Below are positions 25,083 through 33,327 of a stretch of DNA of 64,000 bases, one piece after another. The notes under the pieces are model-generated. The model was not told the DNA's origin, searched no databases, and saw only the letters and a program-made list of their open reading frames with translations. A program made the translations under genes and the position numbers. Origin of the DNA: Alistipes indistinctus YIT 12060 (lineage in GTDB: Bacteria; Bacteroidota; Bacteroidia; Bacteroidales; Rikenellaceae); NCBI RefSeq assembly GCF_025144995.1, contig NZ_CP102250.1, forward strand, positions 2,356,001-2,420,000, in the 5' to 3' direction. The first letter of the stretch is position 1, and every line of letters starts with the position of its first letter.

Positions 25083-26987
25083 TTATTCGATCACGGCCGG
25101 TTTAATGAATACATTGAGCCGGCGCTCCTGGCGATTGTTCTTGTGCGTGCCGAAAATCCATTTCAGTACGGGGATGCGGGCGATAAAAGGCAGACCTTTG
25201 GAACTCTTTTCATGCGACTGGCGGTCGATACCGCCCAACAGTACCATCTCTTCGTTGTGTACCCGTACCATCGATTTGAAGCTGCGCGTGGTGGTTCCCG
25301 GCGGAGCCTCCTTCTCGGTGCGTTCGGTGAATTCGCTCTGCGAGAGGTCGATCGTCATCGTGATATGTCCATCCTCGCTGACGTAAGGCGTGATCGTGAG
25401 CGTCATGTTCGCCTCGACGCTTTTCCATACGTAAGAAGTCGACTGCACCGGGTTCTGTGTCCCCATGTAGGTATTGTTCGTCTCTTTGTAATATTGCATC
25501 TCGCCGCTGGTGAGCACGGCCTCGTGACCGTTCAGGGTCGAGAGGCGGGGCGTCGAGCGCAGCTCGATCGTGCCGCTCTGCTCCATCGCCTTCAGGTTCG
25601 CATAGAAGTTGGGCGTTACCTTGCCGAGCTTTACGAGACCTATCTTATTTGCCAGACTGTTGACGGCCTTCGCCCCGAGCGTCATGTCGAGGCCCGGGGA
25701 GAGCGTACCGCTCGTCTGTATGGGTTTCGTGCCCACCCCGAGTCCGAGTCCCGCCTCCAGCAGCACGTCTTTCGACGCGTCGACGATCATCACCTCGATG
25801 GTAATCAGCGGTACGGTCTTGTCGATCGAACGCAAAAACTGCTCGACCCGCGCCACCTGGCGTTGGTCGCCGCTGGCGATGATGCTGTTCAGGTCGCCGA
25901 AAGCGGCTATCTGCACCCCCTTTTTCAGGTTGTCGGGGATCACCTCCGGGAGCTTGTCCACCGTGCGGTAGCGCATCGGGACGATCCGCGTTGAGAACAA
26001 TCCCTCGTGTTTCGCCTCACCGAACATATACACGCTCCCTTCCTCGTAATAGGTGTAGGCCGTGCCCGTCAGCAGCAGATCGAACAGCGTCTTTACGTCG
26101 GTGTTTTTTAGGTAGATGCTCGTTTGCGCATTGACCGGCGTGATGAAGAAATAGTCGAGCTTCAGCTGTTCGCATACGTCGAGGATAATGTCGTAGACGT
26201 TACCCCGGTCGATCATCGCCGTAATGCGTCCCGTGCTGTCGACTGAGAGCTGGGAGGGAGCGAACTGCCGGCGGCGGACATAGTTCGGTGCGGGAGCCTG
26301 TGCGCCTCCGCCGAGGGGAACCGCCTCGGCGAACATCCATGCCCCGCTGCCTTTCACGGGAGTAATTTCCAGTTTGTTGATCCCGGCCAGCGAACCGAGC
26401 GCCTCCGCGAAAGGCATCGCCGCGATGTAGCCCGATATCGGTCGGTCATATAGCGCCTGCGGGACGATCAGGTTAATACCGGTGCTGTCGGTGATGCGCC
26501 GGGCTACTTCCCGCAGTGGTACGGCGATCAGGTCGTAACTGAGCGTCGAGTCGGCGCGGTCGAACCGGATCGACGGCTCGGGCGGCGGGGCGACAGGTGC
26601 CTGGAAAGGAAACACCGATACGATATTCCCGATTACCCGGATGTCCAGTCCGTACTGTTCGCACAGGAACAGCAGCAGTTCGTCGATCCGGGCGCGGGAG
26701 AAATTGCAGCTGACCGTCAGATTCGCCCCGTCGCGGACACTCAGGTTTACGCCTCCCGCCTGGGCGACCGAGCGAAGCAGTTCCGGCAGCGGGGCTTGGC
26801 CTACCGACAGGTCGACTTCGCCTAGGTAAGCCGGGTCGCGTACTGTCAGCGTATCGAGCCGGGCACGGATCGCGGGGATACGGTCGACCTTGTCCGGAAT
26901 GGTCGGCTGCCCGGCATACGACAGGAATGGACCTGTCAGCACGAACGGCAGTATATGTAGTAGGAAAAACAGGTACAGTTGTTTCAT
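25083..26987 (-). CDS. gspD: GspD/PilQ-like outer-membrane secretin
   Basis: A 634-aa protein with signal peptide (LYLFFLLHILPFVLTG). The N-terminal part has secretin/TonB short N-terminal-like repeats (LPELLRSVAQAGGVNLSVRD and a second copy VPLREVARRITDSTGINLIV), then N1-like domains. The C-terminal secretin domain carries VPLITIEVMIVDASKDVLLEAG, the TPRLSTLNGHEAVLTSGE motif, and LLGGIDRQSHEKSSKGLPFIARIPVLKWIF, ending in VFIKP. Secretins form the outer-membrane gate. No obvious S-domain is seen. The start was placed at the Met before the signal peptide; the frame extends 110 codons further without signal-like sequence. Confidence 0.94.
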   Translation of the reverse strand: MKQLYLFFLLHILPFVLTGPFLSYAGQPTIPDKVDRIPAIRARLDTLTVRDPAYLGEVDLSVGQAPLPELLRSVAQAGGVNLSVRDGANLTVSCNFSRARIDELLLFLCEQYGLDIRVIGNIVSVFPFQAPVAPPPEPSIRFDRADSTLSYDLIAVPLREVARRITDSTGINLIVPQALYDRPISGYIAAMPFAEALGSLAGINKLEITPVKGSGAWMFAEAVPLGGGAQAPAPNYVRRRQFAPSQLSVDSTGRITAMIDRGNVYDIILDVCEQLKLDYFFITPVNAQTSIYLKNTDVKTLFDLLLTGTAYTYYEEGSVYMFGEAKHEGLFSTRIVPMRYRTVDKLPEVIPDNLKKGVQIAAFGDLNSIIASGDQRQVARVEQFLRSIDKTVPLITIEVMIVDASKDVLLEAGLGLGVGTKPIQTSGTLSPGLDMTLGAKAVNSLANKIGLVKLGKVTPNFYANLKAMEQSGTIELRSTPRLSTLNGHEAVLTSGEMQYYKETNNTYMGTQNPVQSTSYVWKSVEANMTLTITPYVSEDGHITMTIDLSQSEFTERTEKEAPPGTTTRSFKSMVRVHNEEMVLLGGIDRQSHEKSSKGLPFIARIPVLKWIFGTHKNNRQERRLNVFIKPAVIE

Positions 26988-27106
26988 CGGCAGTGATTTG
27001 AAGTGTGCATCTCTCTTGTCTGGTTCTCCAGCGCGGTTTAGAAGCTGTTCGGGTACTGTGCAGCCGGTTTGGAATTTATTTTCGTGTCTGTATTCGTTCT
27101 CAGTGA

Positions 27107-28636
27107 TCATTCCCGTAGCAGTGGTAAAAGCTCTTCGAGTGAAGTCAGTCCTGCGCGGAACAGTTCGAGGGCCGAGTCCCGCAGTGTGGTAATGCCCCGC
27201 TCCCTGAGCAATGGCCCGATGTCCGGACGGCTCTCGCGTATCGCCTCGGACAGCGTTTCGTCGATCGGGACCACTTCGTAAATCGCCGTACGTCCCCGGT
27301 AGCCCGTGTAGTAGCACCTTTCACAGCCGACAGGGCGGTAGTGTGTTTGGCGAAAGGTTCCGGCACAATCATCCGCGTTGTCTTCCGAGGCCGACGCTTC
27401 CGCAGTGTATCCGCCGGTATCGCATCCGACTTTTCTCGCTGCAGGGAGCTCTTCCTGTACGCCATACACCTGCTCCCGTTCCGGCCCGGTCAATTCAGTC
27501 TCTTTTTTACAGTCGGGACACAGCAGGCGGACGAGTCGTTGCGCTGCACAAAGGATCAGCGTCCCCGACAGCAGGTATGGGTGCACGCCCATATCCCGCA
27601 GGCGTGAAACACTGCCCCAAGCACTGTTCGTGTGGATCGTCGAGAATACGAGATGTCCCGTCAGCGAGCTGCGGATCGCCATGGTGGCCGTATCGGCGTC
27701 GCGGATTTCCCCCAGCATGATGATATCGGGGTCCTGACGCAAAAAAGTCCGCAGTGCGGCGCCGAACGTCAGCCCGATCTCCTCCTTGAGCTGCACTTGG
27801 TTCACGCCCTCGAGCGTATACTCGACCGGGTCCTCAATCGTCAGGATATTTCCCGATTCACGGTTCAACCTCCTGAGTGTGGCGTAGAGTGTCGTACTTT
27901 TGCCTGAACCGGTCGGCCCCGTAATCAACGCCATTCCGTGCGGACGGGCGATAGCCGCCGTATAGTCCGCCAGTTGACGCGGAGAGAAGCCGAGGTTTGC
28001 CAGTTCCAGCAGTTCGGCATGCCGGGTCAGCAGACGCAGTACGACTTTCTCTCCGTAAATCGTCGGGAGCGACGAGACGCGCAGGTCGAACTTACGTTCG
28101 CCGCGGTGATAGAGGATACGCCCGTCCTGCGGCAGCCTGCGTTCCGAGATGTCGAGACCTGCCATGATCTTGACCTGATTGACCAGCGAGGCGTAGTTGT
28201 TCCGGTCGAGCACGTACTTTTCGATCAACCGGCCATCGATGCGCAACCGGATGCGGCAACGCTCCTCGTAAGGTTCGAAATGAATGTCGCTCGCATATTC
28301 GTCGAACGCCTTGCTGATCAGCTCCGTCAGGAATCCCTGCCCGCTGCCGATCCGGCTCAGGTCCGCCGATTGGGCCGTCGCGGCACGGGTCGCCTCTTTG
28401 CGGTAGTACCGGTTCAGCTGTCGGACCAGTTCTTCAGGTTCGACCGGTTCGATCTTCACTGCAAAGCCCGACAGCACCTCGATCTCCTGTTTTGCCGACT
28501 CGTAATCCCGCTCCCGCTCGCCGGCACACACCACGGTGTTTCCCTTCCGGTCATAAGGCACGAGCAGGTAACTCCAAGCCTCGGCGGAGGTGAACAACTG
28601 GACGATTTCGGTCGGGATGCGTTCGGGAAGATTCAT
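27107..28636 (-). CDS. gspE: GspE/PilB-like secretion ATPase
   Basis: A 509-aa hexameric traffic ATPase. It has a short N-terminal docking domain, then DIHFEPYEERCRIRLRIDG (N2), Walker A GPTGSGKS near residue 245, the Asp box (TIEDPVEYTLEGVNQVQ), Walker B (IIMLGEIRDADTA) and a His box (HLVFSTIHTNSA). The metal-binding C-x-x-C pairs are CPDC and CERC; between them lies an insertion of about 40 residues rich in Glu, Asp and Ala not usual for GspE. Its start codon overlaps the stop of the prepilin peptidase gene (ATGA), showing co-translation. It powers pseudopilus assembly from the cytoplasm. Confidence 0.96.
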   Translation of the reverse strand: MNLPERIPTEIVQLFTSAEAWSYLLVPYDRKGNTVVCAGERERDYESAKQEIEVLSGFAVKIEPVEPEELVRQLNRYYRKEATRAATAQSADLSRIGSGQGFLTELISKAFDEYASDIHFEPYEERCRIRLRIDGRLIEKYVLDRNNYASLVNQVKIMAGLDISERRLPQDGRILYHRGERKFDLRVSSLPTIYGEKVVLRLLTRHAELLELANLGFSPRQLADYTAAIARPHGMALITGPTGSGKSTTLYATLRRLNRESGNILTIEDPVEYTLEGVNQVQLKEEIGLTFGAALRTFLRQDPDIIMLGEIRDADTATMAIRSSLTGHLVFSTIHTNSAWGSVSRLRDMGVHPYLLSGTLILCAAQRLVRLLCPDCKKETELTGPEREQVYGVQEELPAARKVGCDTGGYTAEASASEDNADDCAGTFRQTHYRPVGCERCYYTGYRGRTAIYEVVPIDETLSEAIRESRPDIGPLLRERGITTLRDSALELFRAGLTSLEELLPLLRE

Positions 28637-29109
28637 CTTATCAGGCGGTATAGTGTACAAACAATAAAAGCGAGGCTGAAGAATGTAACCAGCGGAATCG
28701 TTGCCGAATACCGCACGGCTATCCGAACCCCAATCCAGTATGCCAATCCGCCCATGCATCCCCCCAACAGCAGCAACAGATATTGCGGCAACGGAGCGAA
28801 CGGTGTCAGCAGCAATGCGAATACCAGATCGCCGGAACCGACATATTGCCGGAAGAGGTTTCCTGGCCGTCGGCAGCGTAGCTTCAGGTATATCCACACT
28901 CCGCCGAAGACCCAGCCCAGCAGCAACGTGTTCGTCAGTATGTTGTACAGTATCGTTCCTGCAGACGACAAAAACACGGACGGCAGCGGTACACACAAGC
29001 CGAATGCGACGAGCCAGTTCATCGGAATAGTCCGGTGGCGAAGATCGGCGACGGCCAGTACGGTCGCGGGAACGACCGGAAGCAGATATAGGATTTGCGG
29101 CCACGTCAT
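28633..29109 (-). CDS. pilD: Prepilin peptidase (A24 family), minimal form
   Basis: A 158-aa polytopic membrane protein. The two catalytic aspartates of A24 aspartic proteases are visible: VADLRHRTIPMNW near residue 22 and VGSGDLVFALLL (the G-x-GD motif) near residue 93. The N-terminal cysteine-containing methyltransferase domain of PilD/GspO (total about 280 aa) is absent, so it may cleave prepilins without N-methylating them, like archaeal and TadV-type enzymes. Its place in the pilin operon and ATGA overlap with gspE make the substrates obvious: the four pseudopilins around it. Confidence 0.87.
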   Translation of the reverse strand: MTWPQILYLLPVVPATVLAVADLRHRTIPMNWLVAFGLCVPLPSVFLSSAGTILYNILTNTLLLGWVFGGVWIYLKLRCRRPGNLFRQYVGSGDLVFALLLTPFAPLPQYLLLLLGGCMGGLAYWIGVRIAVRYSATIPLVTFFSLAFIVCTLYRLIR

Positions 29110-29211
29110 AAGGGATGCAGGGAAGATTCGGTTTGACCGGGGGCCGGGATCACTCCCGGCCGCTGTGGTCTCTGATTATAAAAAAAGGTTGATGCAGGAT
29201 TGTTCGCCGGG

Positions 29212-29622
29212 TCAGTCCTTGACCGTTTCGCGCAGGTTTTTGTCCTGGTCGATCTCCCAAACGTTGTATTCGCCGTCGCCGTCGAAATCGACTACGGCAG
29301 TTGCCGTCGCGCGAAAGCCTTTCTCACTCGCTTCGATGATCTCGATGCGGTAGTTGGCGTGCCCGCCGTCGGTCACGAGCGGCTGTTGCTCGAAGCCGAG
29401 CTCCTCGACCGAAGAGGAGTATTTCGAGTAGGTGTAGAAGTTGTTTTTTTGCAGTGTGTGCAGGAATACGAGCTGCTGCTGCGCTTCGGTGCTTTTCGCC
29501 CGCGAGATGAGCGGCATCAGGTTCGGCAGTGCGATCAGCACCAGAATTCCGATGATGACCAGCACGACGAGCAGTTCGGGCAGCGAAAAAGCCGGGAGGC
29601 GTTTGGCGGATTGAGTTTCCAT
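29212..29622 (-). CDS. gspG: Major pseudopilin, GspG-like
   Basis: A 136-aa prepilin: leader METQSAKRLPA, then FSLPELLVVLVIIGILVLIALPN with Phe at +1 and Glu at +5. The C-terminal domain ends with an acidic loop (VVDFDGDGEYNVWEIDQD) that resembles the calcium-binding loop of GspG. It is the first gene of the operon and 103 bases precede the peptidase gene, where differential expression of the abundant subunit would be expected. The cleavage residue is Ala, not the usual Gly. Confidence 0.9.
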   Translation of the reverse strand: METQSAKRLPAFSLPELLVVLVIIGILVLIALPNLMPLISRAKSTEAQQQLVFLHTLQKNNFYTYSKYSSSVEELGFEQQPLVTDGGHANYRIEIIEASEKGFRATATAVVDFDGDGEYNVWEIDQDKNLRETVKD

Positions 29623-30349
29623 AGTCGATAACCTTAACGGGTGAGTTGAATCTGCGTGTTATCAAAAATCGGTATCAGCAATGGAAAAGGCGGATAGGTT
29701 ATCGGTAGGTTGCCTGCCTGTTCCCTCTGGCTGCGCTTCGAAGCATGCGAGATCCGGGTATTGAGTTTGGCTGTACTACCGTTTTCATCCGTTCCTGCCG
29801 TTTTCCGCCTATTTCGCCCGATAACGGAAGTAATTAGGCCCGATGACCTGCCACGAAGGTGCCGGGAACTACCGGCATCTTCGAATCATCTCGGAAAACC
29901 ATCCACGTATACGACCGGCCGGCCGCAATTCAGGCCTCATTCAGAGATGATTCGGGGCTGATTCGGGCTCCCGGACATCCTTTCCTTTCAATATCGCTCG
30001 TTCCTGCATTTTTTTGTCTGATACGCCTGGAAGGTCCGTTTATGGCCTGATGCGGCCCGAATACATTGATTCCCGGCGGAATCCCTGAACCCGTTTCGTC
30101 ATTTGTCCCGTGGCAACCGTTGCTTGCAGGGGGTGAAACCCGGATTCCGTCCGGGAAGGAGAAAGATAGGAGATGTGTTACCGGTAACCTATCCATCTCT
30201 TTGATTGGCTCTTCCGATCTTTAAGATACTTCGAGTAACCTACTTTGAGCATACTTGCCGAATCACGCTGTCCCCGCAATGTTTGGTGTTGCTGCTACTC
30301 ATTACCGCATATTCTTCTGTCTCGTCTAACCTAACTAAAACAACCGATT
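29623..30349. other. Divergent intergenic region between secretion operon and RHS locus
   Basis: 727 bases without a credible gene. A 12-bp palindrome (GTTACCGGTAAC, 30177-30188) sits inside weak outer arms (GATAGG...CCTATC) about 165 bases before the RHS partner gene and could be a regulator site. No full TTTG-N19-TAnnTTTG promoter is seen for either direction. Confidence 0.5.
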
Positions 30350-33304
30350 ATGAAACGATTTCGCCCCGAACTGCTTTGCCTGGCGTTATTTGCCGGAATG
30401 GCTGTACCGGGATACAGTCAGCAAAATTTTATTCCGCCGTCACCCGAGGTTGCGGCACAGATTCGCAACATCAACATCCCGGTCAGTCATTATACCGGGA
30501 CGGCCAATATCAGCGTCCCTTTATATACGATCCAGACGAGGGATTTCCAGATACCTGTCCAACTCGATTACCAGGCATCCGGGATTAAAGTGCAGGATTG
30601 CGCGACATGGGTGGGCCTAGGGTGGAGATTATCCGTGCCGGGCTCCATTACCCGGGTGGTACGGTCCGGATATGATGAATACGGTTTCGGGGCGGGGCAC
30701 GGAGCTCTGGTTCGCGACGGAGAGTGGAATGAAGCGCTGTTCGATGCGAAAATCGACAATTGCGACAGCGAAGCCGATCTGTTTTATTTCGATATACCCG
30801 GCAAATCCGGTTTGATGGTATGCAGTCCCGAGAAAAAATTTTACACCGTTCCCTATCAAAACCTGAAAATAGATTACAACTCCTCACCTACGGCCCCCTT
30901 TTATCAGTTTGTCCTGACGGATGAACAGGGGAACCGGTATGTATTTGACATGACCGAATTTACATACCTGGATACATACACCTCGATGGTTACCGCATGG
31001 AGTCTCAGTCAAATCGTCAGTCCGCAGGGAGACTGGATCAAATTCGATTACATATCCGGACTCGACCTCAAATACAGCTATATGGCTTACAACCGGTGCG
31101 CTACCTATGAGGTAACCCTGTCTCCGTTCTCCCGTATACTGAAAGAGGAAGATAATGTCTCTTTCAGCCAGGATATCAGTATTTCTCCGAGGTATCTTCG
31201 GAGTATCCAATGGCCGTCAGGCAAACTGGAATTTATTTCCGACGACCAACGGGCCGCCCTGGATATCCGTACGCGCCGGCTGACGGAAATCAAGTTGTAT
31301 GCCGAACCTGACCGTTATGTCAAATCTTTCAAGCTGACTTACAATACCTTTCTTAATTCCGCCCTGCAACTTTGGAAGGTCGAGGAAACCAATGAGGAGC
31401 AGGGCGCCAGCGAACTCATCTGCCATTTCAATTACAATACAGAGCAGAACCTGCCGTACCGCAACTCCCTGGATATGGATCATTGGGGGTATTACAACGG
31501 GCCCAATACGGGCAATGGGAAAATGTTCCCGGCCCATACGGTTCGGGGACATGCTATCGAAGGAGCGGACAGATCGCCCCGCTGGCCTTATATGATCGCC
31601 AATATGCTGACTTCGATTACATATAAGGGAGGCGGTAAAAAAGAGTTCGAATATGAACAGAACCAGTTGCCGTCGGGAAAAATCGTAGGAGGTGTCCGCA
31701 TTAAAAAGATTAAAGAATATGCATCCGAATCTTCCGTTCCGTCTGTCATACGATACGAATACCTGGAAGGTGAAGTATACGATTCGGTGCCCTATTACAC
31801 TTCGGTCGATACCGAAAGTCCCTATCTGGCCAATACATTCACTTACAAGATTAACGGCATGAGTTTTAATACGCTGTTCGACATGAACGGTTCCTCTGTC
31901 GTCTATCCGTTGGTCAAAGAGATTTTACCCGACGGATCGTATACCCTTTATCGCTACACCTCTTTTTCCCAATATCCGGACAGCCTGCCCGAAATCTATA
32001 CGCCGTACGTGGCGGGCATGATGCACGAACCGTCGTCATATACTTCCCGGACCTATTTACCCCGCAGCTCTTTCGCTTGGCAGCGTGGGCTGCTGTTGCA
32101 ACAAAGCGTTTATTCGGCCGACGGTACTTTGCAAACACGCCAAACCAACCGTTACGACATGGATGCTCCGGCCAAAGCCAGTTTCCTGTGCGCAACGATG
32201 GAGAAGAGCCAGTATCCTATTTTCGGTACGCCTACCAAGCGTTTCGCAACTTACAAATGGATTTCCAAACCCATCTATCTGGATAGTGTGATTGTCGAGC
32301 AGGGGCCTTTCTTGTTGCCGTCGGTAACGTCCTATAAGTACGACACGACCTATCTCCATGTGAAAGAAGAGTATGTCAGGGATGCCCGGAACGATCTCTA
32401 CAAGACGACTTTCAAATATCCCTGCGATTATGATACGACATCTCGTTCTGGCAATATGTTCCTGATGTTGTTGGGTATGCTGGATGCCCATATGACGGAC
32501 AGATCTCTGGAAGTGCTGTATTACAAAAACGACCAGATCGTCGGAGGTCGAATGGCTGTTTATAAAGTCAAAGGCAACATATTCTCGGGCAGGCTATTCC
32601 GCAAGCAATTCGACTGCGCCTTGAAGCTGCCCCGTCCGATTCCCGACAATGAATTCGTCCATTCCAATCACGGGGAAGGTCTGGACATGGATAGCCGTTA
32701 TGACACGCTGATGACCGTTCTCGCGTTTGACGATGCGTTGAATCCCGTCTGTACGACCGATAAGCGGGGAGGCGAATCGGCATACATCTACGGTTACGAT
32801 CAGAGCTTGCCGATAGCCGTGGTCCGCAATGCAATGACTTATGAAACCCCGGAGGATTATACCCCGTCGATTCGGCAAGAGATTTTTTATACCAGTTTCG
32901 AAGAGGACACGGCCTCGCAGGTGAAAATCCTGCCTCTGGCCAAAACCGGCAGGAAGGCTTATCAAGGTGTGTACACACTGCCGTATCAAGGTATTTACCA
33001 AACAGATTTTCACCTCAGTTATTGGATCAGCCGGGATGAAGGCCGGACCTGGAACAAAGTGGATCAGATCCGGAATCTTTGGGGTCAGGTCACGTTGGGC
33101 GAGGAGGGCGCTTATATCGACGAGGTGAGGGTGTGCCCGCCGGATGCCCGGATGACGACCTATACCCATCTGCCGGGCATCGGCATGACCTCTCAGACCG
33201 ATCCCAACGGCAATACCACTTACTACGAATACGATGCGCTCGGCCGCCTCTCGGCCATCCGCGACAACGAGCGCCGGTTGCTTAGGACGTATCAGTACCA
33301 ATAA
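30350..33304 (+). CDS. RHS/YD-associated exported protein (partner of the large RHS protein)
   Basis: A 984-aa protein with signal peptide (LLCLALFAGMAVPGYSQQ). It begins with a segment typical of Bacteroidota RHS proteins (IPVSHYTGTANISVPLYTI...GLGWRLSVPGSITRVVR), resembling the SpvB/TcB-like entry of the RHS shell. A long beta-rich middle follows, and the end carries YD-type repeats (TDPNGNTTYYEYDALGRLSAIRDNERR). It ends in the middle of a typical RHS run without a core-closing motif or toxin. The next gene starts 24 bases later and carries the RHS core end, so the two may form one split shell. Function is inferred from family context only. Confidence 0.78.
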   Translation: MKRFRPELLCLALFAGMAVPGYSQQNFIPPSPEVAAQIRNINIPVSHYTGTANISVPLYTIQTRDFQIPVQLDYQASGIKVQDCATWVGLGWRLSVPGSITRVVRSGYDEYGFGAGHGALVRDGEWNEALFDAKIDNCDSEADLFYFDIPGKSGLMVCSPEKKFYTVPYQNLKIDYNSSPTAPFYQFVLTDEQGNRYVFDMTEFTYLDTYTSMVTAWSLSQIVSPQGDWIKFDYISGLDLKYSYMAYNRCATYEVTLSPFSRILKEEDNVSFSQDISISPRYLRSIQWPSGKLEFISDDQRAALDIRTRRLTEIKLYAEPDRYVKSFKLTYNTFLNSALQLWKVEETNEEQGASELICHFNYNTEQNLPYRNSLDMDHWGYYNGPNTGNGKMFPAHTVRGHAIEGADRSPRWPYMIANMLTSITYKGGGKKEFEYEQNQLPSGKIVGGVRIKKIKEYASESSVPSVIRYEYLEGEVYDSVPYYTSVDTESPYLANTFTYKINGMSFNTLFDMNGSSVVYPLVKEILPDGSYTLYRYTSFSQYPDSLPEIYTPYVAGMMHEPSSYTSRTYLPRSSFAWQRGLLLQQSVYSADGTLQTRQTNRYDMDAPAKASFLCATMEKSQYPIFGTPTKRFATYKWISKPIYLDSVIVEQGPFLLPSVTSYKYDTTYLHVKEEYVRDARNDLYKTTFKYPCDYDTTSRSGNMFLMLLGMLDAHMTDRSLEVLYYKNDQIVGGRMAVYKVKGNIFSGRLFRKQFDCALKLPRPIPDNEFVHSNHGEGLDMDSRYDTLMTVLAFDDALNPVCTTDKRGGESAYIYGYDQSLPIAVVRNAMTYETPEDYTPSIRQEIFYTSFEEDTASQVKILPLAKTGRKAYQGVYTLPYQGIYQTDFHLSYWISRDEGRTWNKVDQIRNLWGQVTLGEEGAYIDEVRVCPPDARMTTYTHLPGIGMTSQTDPNGNTTYYEYDALGRLSAIRDNERRLLRTYQYQ

Positions 33305-33327
33305 TCCCAACTTAACATGCTACGGAT

